From: Bacteroidia bacterium
GTDB taxonomy: Bacteria > Bacteroidota > Bacteroidia > J057 > JADKCL01
Assembly (NCBI GenBank): GCA_020635905.1
Contig: JACJYV010000007.1
Coordinates: forward strand, 372,001 to 436,000
Reading direction: 5' to 3'
DNA: 64,000 nt
Shown: piece by piece, positions 26,229-35,116 of the stretch
Layout: each line of letters starts with the position of its first letter
Numbering within the stretch: the first letter of the stretch is position 1
The notes under the pieces: model-generated
Databases searched by the model: none
The model's input: only the letters and a program-made list of their open reading frames with translations
Told to the model about the DNA's origin: nothing
Program-made: the position numbers and the translations under genes

Positions 26229-28409
26229 ATGTCGAAAAAGAAAATTGCGGTTGCCCCGTCAAAACCGGCAACCAAAGCAAAAGTGCCTTCCATTCCCAGG
26301 GAGGCTCCCGAAACCAGGTATGCCCGGGTAAAACGTCTGCTCAATACAGCCGCAGGCGATTCCACCGCCGATTACCAGGGAATGGGCCGCTTCTGGAACC
26401 TGCCCTATCAGGAATTCCTCCACATCGAAATCTACGGCGTCCGCATGATTGCCGAGGTGACCGAGTGGCACACAGATGAGATGTCGCTGGATACGCCCGA
26501 AGAACGGCTCGCCAATTCCTGTTGCCCCGTTCCACTCAAAACTGCCCAGGCCAGCGCCACCCGCATCCTGCCGGTCGTTCGGCCCGGTCGGGGAGCAGGA
26601 TCAGGCCTGATCAAAGGCCTCAAAGGAGAATTCCCCTTCAACCAGGAGTACTTCAAGCCCTTGCCCTGGGGCGGTCAACGCATGTCCGAGGAGGATATTG
26701 AGTTCATCTCCAACTGGATCGACGACGGCTGCCCAGAAGTGGACTATGTGGAGCAACCCGCAGTCCGGCAGGCTGCCGGACAGGCCATTTTCAAGGCTTA
26801 CAACCGCGCCACCAACATTTTCAAACGGGAATATTCCCAACTCAAAGTCCGCAAGAGCATAGAAAACCTCACAGACGAGGAAGAAGAGAAATTGCGGAAC
26901 GCCGTGTGGGAAATGGTTCGTCTGAATGTATTCCCCAAAGACAAGCGCAACATGCTTTACTGGGGACGCCTCCACGGAGACGAATGTCAGCACGGCTGGG
27001 AACAGTTTCTCACCTGGCACCGCATGTTTCTCTATTCTTTCGAGCAGGCCCTCCAGGACATTGATCCCGACGTGACCCTCCCTTACTGGGATTGGACCCA
27101 CCCCAAATACCTGAAAGGGCAGATTCCCGCCCTTTTGGATAAGAACAATCCAGCCTACAATCCAGCCGGCATAGCAGGCATCATTCCCCGTGCCCTGCGC
27201 TGCTGGATCAACCAAAGCGCCATCCAGAAGCTTATTCTTACAGGATTATTCTCCAAAGACGAAATCAAAAAGCTGGAAAGTATAAAGGGACAACGGTTCA
27301 ATGCCGCCCTGGAATTATTCAATGCCGCTGAAATCGTGAATCAGAATCAGCGCAACGCCATGTACCCCGAATTGGCCCGCGTCAATCCCTTGTGGTATCA
27401 GTTCAGGTATCCCGGCATGTTTTATAATGGCAATAATAATGGCGGGACCGAAGTATATGATCCCAAAAATCCCTTGGGTGCCCTGGGATTGCAAATGTTT
27501 AACCACCACTTTCCCACCCGTGATGATATCAAACGCATCATGAAAGTTGACAATTGGCGGAATTTTGGTGGTGGCCCTGAGTACAACCAAAGCTTTGGCA
27601 TTCTGGATTATGATCCACACAATACCATCCACCTTTGGACCGGGGGGTATAACCCCTTGAGTTACATTCTGGCCTGTAACCCCAATAATCAGGTGCTGTC
27701 TGCCGATCCCAATGAACCTCCCCGGGGCGACATGTTCAACAACCTGACTGCGGCTTTTGACTTCATTTTCTGGCCCCACCATTGCAATATCGACCGCCTT
27801 TACAGCATTTGGCAGACCAAATATCCCAATCAGTTGCCCGACGATCAGGATGCCGCCCTGCCCGGGCTTGGATTTTCGGTCCGTGACGCCCGAAGTATTG
27901 GAAAACTGGGCTATGAGTACGCCACAGACATGCATATTTTCCCCACAGGCAGAGGACTTTCTCTGAAAAGTTTCCAAAGTGATGTCATTGCCATCACAGA
28001 CGAGTTGCGCAACCACGACGGAAAAGTTGAATTGCGCCTCCATAATGTGGATCAGCCTCAGTATAGTTTTGGACTGCGCGTCTTCCTGAATCAACCCGAT
28101 GCCAATGTGAACACCCCAACCACTGGAAATCCCAATTATGCAGGATCTGCCTCATTTTTTGGCCATGGTGATTGCATTGGTGGCCCGGGTCATTGCGATC
28201 CACCCTTTGAAGAAAAGCGCTCCAACGACCTGCGGGGACGCAACCACAATGCGCCTGGTAATATTCCGCTGGACATAACGGAAGCCTTCAACAGGATCAA
28301 GGAAAATTCAGATCAACTGGAAATTTCGGTGGTTCTGGTCGATAACGAATCGGCCGGCGCCGATCTTGGCTTGCGCATGGACGCCCTTTCAATCAATTTC
28401 CTCGACTAA
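26229..28409 (+). CDS. Tyrosinase-family di-copper oxidase with N-terminal extension
   Basis: A 726-residue protein. The copper A site is HGDECQHGWEQFLTWHR, giving His249, His255 and His264. The copper B site is DPHNTIHLWTGG (His464, His468) plus FIFWPHHCNIDRLYSIW (His517 or His518). Both match tyrosinases and related phenol oxidases, which use O2 to hydroxylate phenols or oxidise catechols. The first 190 residues are an extra domain with GRFWNLPYQEFLHIEIYG and a SNWIDDGCPE segment, whose role is unknown. The C-terminal 180 residues are another beta-rich extension. No Sec signal is visible at the N-terminus. It is the first gene of a co-directional set with LodA- and LodB-like genes, 15 bases ahead of the former. 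Confidence 0.9.
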   Translation: MSKKKIAVAPSKPATKAKVPSIPREAPETRYARVKRLLNTAAGDSTADYQGMGRFWNLPYQEFLHIEIYGVRMIAEVTEWHTDEMSLDTPEERLANSCCPVPLKTAQASATRILPVVRPGRGAGSGLIKGLKGEFPFNQEYFKPLPWGGQRMSEEDIEFISNWIDDGCPEVDYVEQPAVRQAAGQAIFKAYNRATNIFKREYSQLKVRKSIENLTDEEEEKLRNAVWEMVRLNVFPKDKRNMLYWGRLHGDECQHGWEQFLTWHRMFLYSFEQALQDIDPDVTLPYWDWTHPKYLKGQIPALLDKNNPAYNPAGIAGIIPRALRCWINQSAIQKLILTGLFSKDEIKKLESIKGQRFNAALELFNAAEIVNQNQRNAMYPELARVNPLWYQFRYPGMFYNGNNNGGTEVYDPKNPLGALGLQMFNHHFPTRDDIKRIMKVDNWRNFGGGPEYNQSFGILDYDPHNTIHLWTGGYNPLSYILACNPNNQVLSADPNEPPRGDMFNNLTAAFDFIFWPHHCNIDRLYSIWQTKYPNQLPDDQDAALPGLGFSVRDARSIGKLGYEYATDMHIFPTGRGLSLKSFQSDVIAITDELRNHDGKVELRLHNVDQPQYSFGLRVFLNQPDANVNTPTTGNPNYAGSASFFGHGDCIGGPGHCDPPFEEKRSNDLRGRNHNAPGNIPLDITEAFNRIKENSDQLEISVVLVDNESAGADLGLRMDALSINFLD

Positions 28410-28424
28410 ATCCCCTCTAAAGTC

Positions 28425-30647
28425 ATGATAAAATCAAGTAATGTATCCCGGCTGCAAATACACCCGGCCATTGGTGTGGCCAGGGTTGGCGACAGCCCCG
28501 ATTCGTTTTATATTTCTCCTGAAACCACAGGAGGCCTTCCCATTCAATGCGATTGCGAAGGAAATGCGATCATTGATCCCGTTACCCTGGCCGAAAAAAC
28601 CGTAACTTCCTACAAGGATAAAGAGGGCCGGGTAAAGCGGCAGGCGGCCAGATTTGGGGTCTTTGTGATTGGTAAAGATGGCAAAGGGACCCCGCTCAAA
28701 ATCGGGGATACCATCGAAACCCTGACTGGTCCCGGCACCGTGACCGACATCAAATGGACCACTTATGTTGCCAATAAAAAAGCCGTTTGGTACGAATTTA
28801 AGCAACTGGAAGGAGAGCATGGCTATGCCCCGGACCATCCACTCAGAAACGCAAAAATCACAGATTCAGAAGCCAGACAAAAGCTCATCATTGATCCCGG
28901 ACCACGCGTTGTAAATGCTGCTTCTGAGCCCAGAAGAGCTACTTTTGCCAGGAATTCTGCCACCACAGGGGTCACGGAAAATTTCCCCCCACCCGACCTC
29001 AAACCCTTCCCAATAGACACCCTCGGGGAGGTCATGACCGACCAGAATGGCCGCCTGATTGTCCTGGGTGGGCACGGTTGTTCAGGTTCTATGGGCACAA
29101 ATTTTTCCGATCCCAAGATTAAAAATTACGCCAATAACGACAATTGGTTTGATGACGTCAGCGACGGGCCCGTCATGGCCATTATCCATTACTTCGACAA
29201 AACTGACAATCAGGTGCGGATGATGGATGTGGAAGATCCGGCCTGGGTCGTGGTGGGATATCCGCGTTATGCGCCGCCCATCGTCGATCTGGTAACCATG
29301 GACGACCTATTGCATGACCTGAATATCAGGGAGTTTGCCACGCATCTTCACATGTATGGAGTCGGCCATTTTGACGATCCCAAACCCGTGAATATTGAGG
29401 ATAAAAAGGAATTGAATTTCTGGAGGGATCAGCCCAAATGGTGGAATACAGACTATTATCCTGATTTCAACACCGAGATTTTTCCCATTCTCACCCGCCC
29501 TTTCAACTATCAGTGGGTCACCAATTTTCTCAATATCTCCTTCCCGGCCCACGAAGTGAATTACCGGGGAGATTTTGACATGAGCAAAATTTCTCATCCT
29601 CCCATCCGTCCCCTGACCGATGAGGAAGCTGCGGCCCAGATCAAAGCCCTCATGTCAAAAATGCACAAAGGTGTGGACAAACCGGGCAAATACACCACCT
29701 CAAGTGATCCCGCCGATCCTACTGATATCCGCGACAAAACCACTCCCCTGGATCCCTACCGTTACATGCGTCAGTTTATTTTCCAGAGTTTACGCGGACC
29801 GGGAGAGGAAAATGTACTTCGCCGGGAGTATGGGCGCATCAATAACCCGCTTTGGTATAAAGAGCTGATGCCCCTGCTTTGCGGAGATAATCCCCTGACC
29901 AACACCTTGCCCAGCAAGTTTTTTCGCCTGACGGATACCCAGTTGTTCCTCATTCACCAGTGGGCAGTGGGCAAATTCAGAAATGATAATCCCATTACAG
30001 AGTGCACCCAACAGGCTTTTCCTTTTGGGCAGCAATATATCACAGATCAATCTTTGACCCAGGGAGTTTTGGGAAATGTGTTGGGAGGATCATTCTGTCC
30101 GGGTGCTGAAATGGCCTGGATCATGCGAAATCCCGCGATTTTCAGCAAGCCCTACCGCATCAAGGCCAATCCTGCTTTTGTACCAACTTCAGGAGCCGGG
30201 GTGGTGGGTGCCAATAATCCTTTCATTCAGGCGGGATTGAGTCAATCAGAAAACCTGTACATTGGACTGGAGCCAGGCGACCTGACCAAGCGTTCGGCAG
30301 TACCCTGGCAGGCCGATTTCAACGAATGCAGTACCCAGGATGTGGATGTAACTTTCGAATCCTGGTGTAAAATCTATCCTGATAATCCCCCCGACCCAAC
30401 CGTGGCCCGCAATCAGGTCAATATCACCATGTGGTGGCCCACCCATCGTCCCTTACAGGTTTATCTGAAAGACGGAACCCAAATCGAGTGGGCGGCTTAT
30501 ATTCCTCAAACCCACGATGGAGACCTGAAAATGGTTTCTGCCTGGAAGGAATTTGGATTTGTGATTCGCAATCCGGACCCAAAGGCCGCCAATGCCTATT
30601 ACGAGATCGAGCGCAATCCTGCCTGGATTCCCAAAACCGACAATTAA
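28425..30647 (+). CDS. LodA/GoxA-like CTQ-dependent amino acid oxidase
   Basis: A 740-residue protein. The N-terminal LQIHPAIGVARVGDSPDSFY is the signature of the LodA/GoxA family. Those enzymes (lysine epsilon-oxidase and glycine oxidase) use a cysteine tryptophylquinone cofactor made from their own Cys and Trp side chains, and they produce H2O2. Candidates here are Trp565 in FCPGAEMAWIMR and Cys486 in MPLLCGDNPLTN; Cys558 beside the Trp is an alternative. Which pair is cross-linked cannot be settled from sequence alone. The substrate is unknown. The LodB-like flavoprotein needed to build the cofactor is encoded two genes downstream, which supports the call. Confidence 0.88.
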   Translation: MIKSSNVSRLQIHPAIGVARVGDSPDSFYISPETTGGLPIQCDCEGNAIIDPVTLAEKTVTSYKDKEGRVKRQAARFGVFVIGKDGKGTPLKIGDTIETLTGPGTVTDIKWTTYVANKKAVWYEFKQLEGEHGYAPDHPLRNAKITDSEARQKLIIDPGPRVVNAASEPRRATFARNSATTGVTENFPPPDLKPFPIDTLGEVMTDQNGRLIVLGGHGCSGSMGTNFSDPKIKNYANNDNWFDDVSDGPVMAIIHYFDKTDNQVRMMDVEDPAWVVVGYPRYAPPIVDLVTMDDLLHDLNIREFATHLHMYGVGHFDDPKPVNIEDKKELNFWRDQPKWWNTDYYPDFNTEIFPILTRPFNYQWVTNFLNISFPAHEVNYRGDFDMSKISHPPIRPLTDEEAAAQIKALMSKMHKGVDKPGKYTTSSDPADPTDIRDKTTPLDPYRYMRQFIFQSLRGPGEENVLRREYGRINNPLWYKELMPLLCGDNPLTNTLPSKFFRLTDTQLFLIHQWAVGKFRNDNPITECTQQAFPFGQQYITDQSLTQGVLGNVLGGSFCPGAEMAWIMRNPAIFSKPYRIKANPAFVPTSGAGVVGANNPFIQAGLSQSENLYIGLEPGDLTKRSAVPWQADFNECSTQDVDVTFESWCKIYPDNPPDPTVARNQVNITMWWPTHRPLQVYLKDGTQIEWAAYIPQTHDGDLKMVSAWKEFGFVIRNPDPKAANAYYEIERNPAWIPKTDN

Positions 30648-30680
30648 TCCTCAGAATCATCACCCTTTATTGAAATTATT

Positions 30681-31148
30681 ATGCAAAATTATCTCACCCC
30701 TGATTTCCTGCTTGGGAACTGGACTTATCGCAGTTGGCTCAACTCAGATGATCTTACGGTTCCGCTTACCACGCTGGAGTTTGGCTACGGTTACATCCAG
30801 ATCGAATCTGCCCCCTTCAACGAATTCAAAGGGAAAATTTTCGGTCCCAAAAGTGATAAAAGGCCCAATCCCTATGACAAGCCTTACAGCTGGGAACTTG
30901 ACCTCAAAGGCTCTTCCAATTACGGTGATCCGTTTAGTTTCCGTTTTCAGGGCAAAGGAGTGGTCAGCGGCAGCGAATGGATTTACGATTATCAGGGCTA
31001 CATGATCAAACCCTGGCCCAACGGAGTGAATCAGGTGCCTGCGCTGGTGGGAACCATTGTGCGCACCATACCGCATCCCGATGGAAGTGGGGGGACGGCA
31101 CCCGCGGGCGTGGTAGCCAGCTGGTATGCAGTGTGTTACACAGAATAA
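30681..31148 (+). CDS. Small beta-rich protein of the LodA cluster
   Basis: A 155-residue protein of unknown family. It begins YLTPDFLLGNWTYRSW, then shows alternating strands (FGYGYIQIESAP, WELDLKGSSNY, FSFRFQGKGVVSGS) and ends VVASWYAVCYTE. The GNWxYRS start and the strand pattern recall lipocalin-like barrels. No signal peptide is visible. It lies between the LodA-like and LodB-like genes with gaps of 33 and 16 bases, so it probably works with them, for example as a chaperone or partner of the oxidase. That is inference from position. Confidence 0.6.
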   Translation: MQNYLTPDFLLGNWTYRSWLNSDDLTVPLTTLEFGYGYIQIESAPFNEFKGKIFGPKSDKRPNPYDKPYSWELDLKGSSNYGDPFSFRFQGKGVVSGSEWIYDYQGYMIKPWPNGVNQVPALVGTIVRTIPHPDGSGGTAPAGVVASWYAVCYTE

Positions 31149-31164
31149 TCCCGAATTCAGCTGA

Positions 31165-32505
31165 ATGAAACTCAAATTCGACATTTTGGTGGTGGGAGGC
31201 GGACCGGCTGGTTGCGCCTTTGCCCTGGGATTAATAAATCTCAATCCGCAACTTAGGATTCTGATTTTGGAGCGGGGGGATTACCTGCGACCCAGGGTGG
31301 GGGAGACCCTGCCGCCACAATGTCGGGTGTTGCTGGAAAGGCTGGGTATTTGGGAAGAATTTTTACTAGGAAACCACCTGCCTGCATTTGGTTCCCTCAG
31401 TTCCTGGGGCAGCGAACATGCTGTTTCTCAGGAGTTTTTGACTTCCGTTGAGCGAAATGGATGGCACCTGGATCGAAACAGATTCGATCGTTTTTTGGCC
31501 GATCAGGTTCGTGAAAGGGGAGTTGAATTATGGGAGAATTCCACTTTTCAGGAAGCAAACCACCTGGAAACTGGTGGATGGATTTTGGTTTCCGAAGGAA
31601 AGGAGATTCAGTGCCAGATACTGGTGGATGCCACGGGCAGAAGCGCAGGCATATCCAGGCTGGCAGGTGCGAATGTGCTTCTATTTGACCGTCTGGTGGG
31701 TACCATGGCTATTTTAGAGTCAGGCAGCCAGCTCAACCGCGACACCCTGGTGGAAGCCGCTGCAGAGGGTTGGTGGTACAGCGCCCTTCTGCCAGATCAG
31801 AAAATGGCAGCCGCTTTTTTTACGGATGCCAATCAGGTCAAACTGCTGGAAATCCAAAATTCTGAAGGTTGGGTGAATCAATTACAAACAGCTCCTCTCA
31901 CTCAGGCCCGCCTCAGCGGGCTGTTTCAGCCCGAAAACCTTCATCTACGGACCTGGCCGGCCCAATCCCAGCGCAGCGATCAGGTGATCGGGCGGGACTG
32001 GCTTGCGGTGGGTGATGCAGCCGCTGCCTTTGATCCATTGTCTTCCCAGGGCATCTTTTTTGCCCTGCGCAGTGGATTGATGGGCGCATTTGCGGCCATT
32101 GACTTATTGGAAGGAGGAGAAACGGCACAGTCAGCCTGTCAGAAATACAGTTTTTCCCAACTGGAACAGTTTATGGGTTACTGGGAAGTGAAGCGGGATT
32201 TTTATGCGATGGAGCAGCGCTGGGCAGATCGACCTTTCTGGCGCCTGCGCCAGGGAAAAATTGCCCTTTCACCCACTGATAAATTGATTCTTCAGCCTGC
32301 TTCTCACAAAAAATGCCTGTTTTTCTCTCCCACTGACCTGGGCTACCTGCGAAATTCCTATCCTGGGGGAGCTACTGCGGCAGAGTTTATGGCAGCTTTG
32401 AGGAAAATCCGGCCTGATTTGCCTCCAGGGCATGCCCTGGAAGGGCTGCAAATGCTGGTGGAAGATGGTTTTGCCACCCAAAATATCCCTGAATTGCAGT
32501 CATGA
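31165..32505 (+). CDS. LodB-like FAD-dependent maturase
   Basis: A 446-residue flavoprotein. It opens with the dinucleotide-binding motif VVGGGPAGCAFALGL at residues 9-23, then has RVGETLPPQCRVLLERLG, which is typical of the tryptophan-halogenase-like group that includes LodB. WLAVGDAAAAFDPLSSQGI near residue 275 is the second FAD-contact motif. LodB-type proteins are required to make the tryptophylquinone of LodA-type oxidases. The gene lies two genes after the LodA-like gene and its last four bases overlap the next start (ATGA), so it is part of one operon. Confidence 0.88.
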   Translation: MKLKFDILVVGGGPAGCAFALGLINLNPQLRILILERGDYLRPRVGETLPPQCRVLLERLGIWEEFLLGNHLPAFGSLSSWGSEHAVSQEFLTSVERNGWHLDRNRFDRFLADQVRERGVELWENSTFQEANHLETGGWILVSEGKEIQCQILVDATGRSAGISRLAGANVLLFDRLVGTMAILESGSQLNRDTLVEAAAEGWWYSALLPDQKMAAAFFTDANQVKLLEIQNSEGWVNQLQTAPLTQARLSGLFQPENLHLRTWPAQSQRSDQVIGRDWLAVGDAAAAFDPLSSQGIFFALRSGLMGAFAAIDLLEGGETAQSACQKYSFSQLEQFMGYWEVKRDFYAMEQRWADRPFWRLRQGKIALSPTDKLILQPASHKKCLFFSPTDLGYLRNSYPGGATAAEFMAALRKIRPDLPPGHALEGLQMLVEDGFATQNIPELQS

Positions 32506-33173
32506 GTGAACTCAAAATCATCCTTGTGGTTGCACCCGATTACCCTGAAATGGGTTTGGTGAGAAAGCAATTGCGGGCTGCTTTGCAAAGTCTGGGCTGG
32601 ATGCCTGCCTGGCAGGAAATTCAGGCCGGAAACCAGGAATTGCCTTCCCGTTTCCGCAGTCTGCAAGGACCATTCGTACTTGCCAACGGCAAGTGGATGG
32701 CGGTGGAAGAGGCAGAGATTATGGCTAAGAAATTTTTACAGGTGCAAAAGCAGTCTTCCCGCTGGTCCTGGCTTCGTAAGCCATTGTCCACAGGTTCAGT
32801 CTTGCCGGGGATTCTGCTGGCATTTTTTCCAAAATGTGCAGGCTGCTGGGCGGCCTACATGAGTGTATTTGGTTCCATGGGCATGGGATTGCCCTATTTG
32901 CCCTGGCTGAAGCACGTTTTGGCGGGCTCGCTGGTATTGTCGGCCTGGTATTTTGCCCGCATGGCCCGCCGCAGAAACCGCTGGATTCCCTTTGGTTTCC
33001 AGATGTCGGGCTTCGTGCTGGTCATCCTGACCCAATATTTGATTGGGTTGAAATTTCTGCTTTGGCCGGGCGTGGCGCTGGTTTTTGCAGGCTCTCTCCT
33101 CTATGCCATGCCCGACACCTGGATGCGCAGGCTGGAAGGCCTGCTGGGCCTTAGGAAAGTAGCTGAAGCCTAA
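32502..33173 (+). CDS. Four-TM protein with a CxxC in the first helix
   Basis: A 223-residue protein. Residues 1-90 form a soluble domain without clear relatives (LKIILVVAPDYPEMG at the start). Residues about 98-205 hold four predicted membrane helices. The first contains FFPKCAGCWAAYMSVFG, a CxxC inside the membrane that resembles the metal-binding cysteine pair of MerC-like transporters. The last gene of the oxidase cluster, it overlaps the LodB-like gene by four bases. Because the first gene of the cluster needs copper, a role in copper delivery is an attractive but unproved guess. Redox relay to the LodB/LodA pair is an alternative. Confidence 0.65.
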   Translation: MSELKIILVVAPDYPEMGLVRKQLRAALQSLGWMPAWQEIQAGNQELPSRFRSLQGPFVLANGKWMAVEEAEIMAKKFLQVQKQSSRWSWLRKPLSTGSVLPGILLAFFPKCAGCWAAYMSVFGSMGMGLPYLPWLKHVLAGSLVLSAWYFARMARRRNRWIPFGFQMSGFVLVILTQYLIGLKFLLWPGVALVFAGSLLYAMPDTWMRRLEGLLGLRKVAEA

Positions 33174-33177
33174 TTTT

Positions 33178-33525
33178 TCAGGGTTCAGCCAGAATCTGAT
33201 CCAACAAATCAGTCACTTTCCTCAGCCATTCTCTGCATCCCTCAGGGCTTTGATCATCCAGACTTTCATTTGCATCCCCCAAAACCAAATCCTGAATTTG
33301 TCGGTCTGTGATTTGAGGGTCTTCCATTACCCGGTCCAGGAGATTTTTGAATTTGAGGATCGCCTGACTGCCAGAATTTTTTTTGATCCCTTTCAGGTCG
33401 GCTGACGCCTCCTGCCAATCTGCATCATTGAAAATGCTGATAAAAAATTCCTTCAATGGCTTGAGAGGATTGTTTTTCTCCTCTTCTTTCCTTTGACGGA
33501 TGTATTCGCGGAAGTCAGGCTTCAA
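33178..33525 (-). CDS. Candidate immunity protein, paralog 3
   Basis: A 115-residue acidic, helical protein with no signal peptide. It begins at TTG (MKPDFREYIRQRKEEEK). I keep this start because it aligns with the ATG start of the third paralog at 35105 (MVDFRELRRKKLQEQKEN) and nothing better lies nearby. The C-terminal part (PEGCREWLRKVTDLLDQIL) aligns with the NPSGxxARxWLVEAAAMI segment of the two other copies but has diverged. It follows the second paralog by 15 bases. As the most divergent copy, it may neutralise a different toxin variant. The immunity role is inferred from position behind a toxin-like gene. Confidence 0.6.
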   Translation of the reverse strand: MKPDFREYIRQRKEEEKNNPLKPLKEFFISIFNDADWQEASADLKGIKKNSGSQAILKFKNLLDRVMEDPQITDRQIQDLVLGDANESLDDQSPEGCREWLRKVTDLLDQILAEP

Positions 33526-33540
33526 AGTTGATTTTTAATT

Positions 33541-33870
33541 TCATACAATTACCCTTCTGATCATAGCCGCTGCCTCCACCAACCATGCCCGTGCGGTCGC
33601 TCCTGAGGGGTTTTCCAGGGGGTAATTGGCATCCCCTTCTACCAAACTTATTAATTTCTGGTCTGAAATTCCAGGATCAACAAGAACAGCTTCCAAAGCC
33701 CTGAGCCCAATCTCCAACCACGGACTCTTTTGCTCTTTCAATTGTCGCATGTCCCGTTCGACTGCCTCCATTTGTGATTCATCCCCCCAGAATTCGTGGA
33801 TGAATTTTTGGGTTATTTCGAGGGGAGGCCTATCAAATAACTCCCCAAGCCTTGTTTGTATGAAATCCAT
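33541..33870 (-). CDS. Candidate immunity protein, paralog 2
   Basis: A 109-residue protein from ATG at 33870. A GTG at 33933 would add 21 residues, but the ATG aligns with the start of the paralog at 34749-35105 and avoids overlap with the preceding gene. It shares with that paralog the HEFWGDE / NQYWGDE segment near residue 27 and the NYPLENPSG and WLVEAAAMI segments near the C-terminus. It is predicted all-helical and soluble. Its function is unknown; tandem paralogs behind a polymorphic toxin are usually immunity genes. Confidence 0.65.
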   Translation of the reverse strand: MDFIQTRLGELFDRPPLEITQKFIHEFWGDESQMEAVERDMRQLKEQKSPWLEIGLRALEAVLVDPGISDQKLISLVEGDANYPLENPSGATARAWLVEAAAMIRRVIV

Positions 33871-33889
33871 GGGGTTATGCTTCAAAAAT

Positions 33890-34765
33890 TCAATCAAGTT
33901 CGTAAACAGATATTCGGGAACCCTCCTTTCCACTTAATGGGTGGCTTACTGTCACCAAAAGAGGCTGATTAACTTGAGATCTTGGGAAAAGTTCAAGATT
34001 TGAAAAATGAAACCCGTTTCCTGACTTGAATTCCCTTCTTTTGAGTCCTTTGAAACTGAATTCTCTGATTTCAAATTCTCCCAAAATGAATACCCGTGAA
34101 ATATCGGCCACAAAATCAGGTACAGGACCATCAATTTCAAACGACCATGACGAACCAGATCCCCAGTTAATTACTCCAATCTTAGAGGGAGACTCTGAGT
34201 ATAAATGGTAAAGCATTTGATTTTTTTCTGGCTCAGTGCGAATCACGTTGCAACCTTTCCAGGGGATTTTATTGAGGGCTCTGGCAAATGGAAGGTACCC
34301 TGCCGTGAGTTCCCGGGGATTCCCGCGGTCAAAAATCAGGGAAGCATCTTTTTTTAACTGGAAATTGGTGGGAGATCCTGCGCCAGTCAACCAAAAGATG
34401 TCTGTGTTCCACAAATATCTCAGGTCATAAATGGCTTTGAATAGAGGGAGCTTTACGATAATTGGGGATTGCTTGTTTTCAAGGTCAAAAATGCACCCCA
34501 TTCCCGATTCCTGATTGAGTGCAAAGGCTTCCCTGCCATCGCTTCTCAAGAGAATAGCAGAAACAACCCCATCTGGACCATAACCAGGGGGGAAGTTGAA
34601 GGTGGAGAAGATTTTTCCTGTTTGAATATCCAATAAGGCAATGCCCTGATAACCATTATTAACCACAAGTTGCAAATGGCCAGGTCGTCTTGCCATCCTG
34701 TAAACGGAGAGTGGCAGTGAGAATTCCGAAAGGGATTTAACTCCAGTTTCAGGGATTTTGATCAT
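33890..34765 (-). CDS. Unknown propeller-like protein in the toxin locus
   Basis: A 291-residue protein I do not recognise. It has repeated short strands typical of a beta-propeller: LQLVVNNGYQGIALLDIQTG, then a VSAILLRSDGREAFAL segment, then MGCIFDLENKQSP. No signal peptide or membrane helix is visible. Its start overlaps the stop of the first small paralog by 17 bases, and it sits between two paralogous small genes. It is therefore transcribed with the toxin locus. It could be an accessory to the toxin, a separate immunity factor, or an unrelated passenger. Confidence 0.6.
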   Translation of the reverse strand: MIKIPETGVKSLSEFSLPLSVYRMARRPGHLQLVVNNGYQGIALLDIQTGKIFSTFNFPPGYGPDGVVSAILLRSDGREAFALNQESGMGCIFDLENKQSPIIVKLPLFKAIYDLRYLWNTDIFWLTGAGSPTNFQLKKDASLIFDRGNPRELTAGYLPFARALNKIPWKGCNVIRTEPEKNQMLYHLYSESPSKIGVINWGSGSSWSFEIDGPVPDFVADISRVFILGEFEIREFSFKGLKRREFKSGNGFHFSNLELFPRSQVNQPLLVTVSHPLSGKEGSRISVYELD

Positions 34766-35105
34766 AGGTTTCTATTACCTTTTTGATCATGGCCGCTGCC
34801 TCCACCAACCATGAACGTGCGGCTTCTCCTGAGGGGTTTTCCAGGGGGTAATTGGCGTACCAAATCACAAGATCCATAACCTGCTGGTCCGAAAATTGGG
34901 GGCTTTGAGCCACAGTATTTAACGCTTCCATTCCTGCCTTTAATGTCCAGGTTGTTTCTTTTGCAACCTCCTCCATAGCCTTTTTCACCATCTCAGAATG
35001 GCCTTCATCCCCCCAATATTGATTGAGAAATTTTTGAGCGGCTGCAAATGGATTTTCCTTTTGCTCTTGTAATTTTTTACGCCTGAGTTCTCTGAAATCA
35101 ACCAT
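34749..35105 (-). CDS. Candidate immunity protein, paralog 1
   Basis: A 118-residue, mostly helical soluble protein, 11 bases behind the stop of the RNase-tipped DUF4157 gene. It is the closest gene to the toxin domain, which is where a cognate immunity gene is expected. It shares NYPLENPSG and WLVEAAAMIKKVI with paralog 2 and the N-terminal DFRE segment with paralog 3. The three copies point to gene duplication under selection to counter related toxins. No immunity family name can be given. Confidence 0.68.
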   Translation of the reverse strand: MVDFRELRRKKLQEQKENPFAAAQKFLNQYWGDEGHSEMVKKAMEEVAKETTWTLKAGMEALNTVAQSPQFSDQQVMDLVIWYANYPLENPSGEAARSWLVEAAAMIKKVIETYDQNP

Positions 35106-35116
35106 TTTTTACGGAA

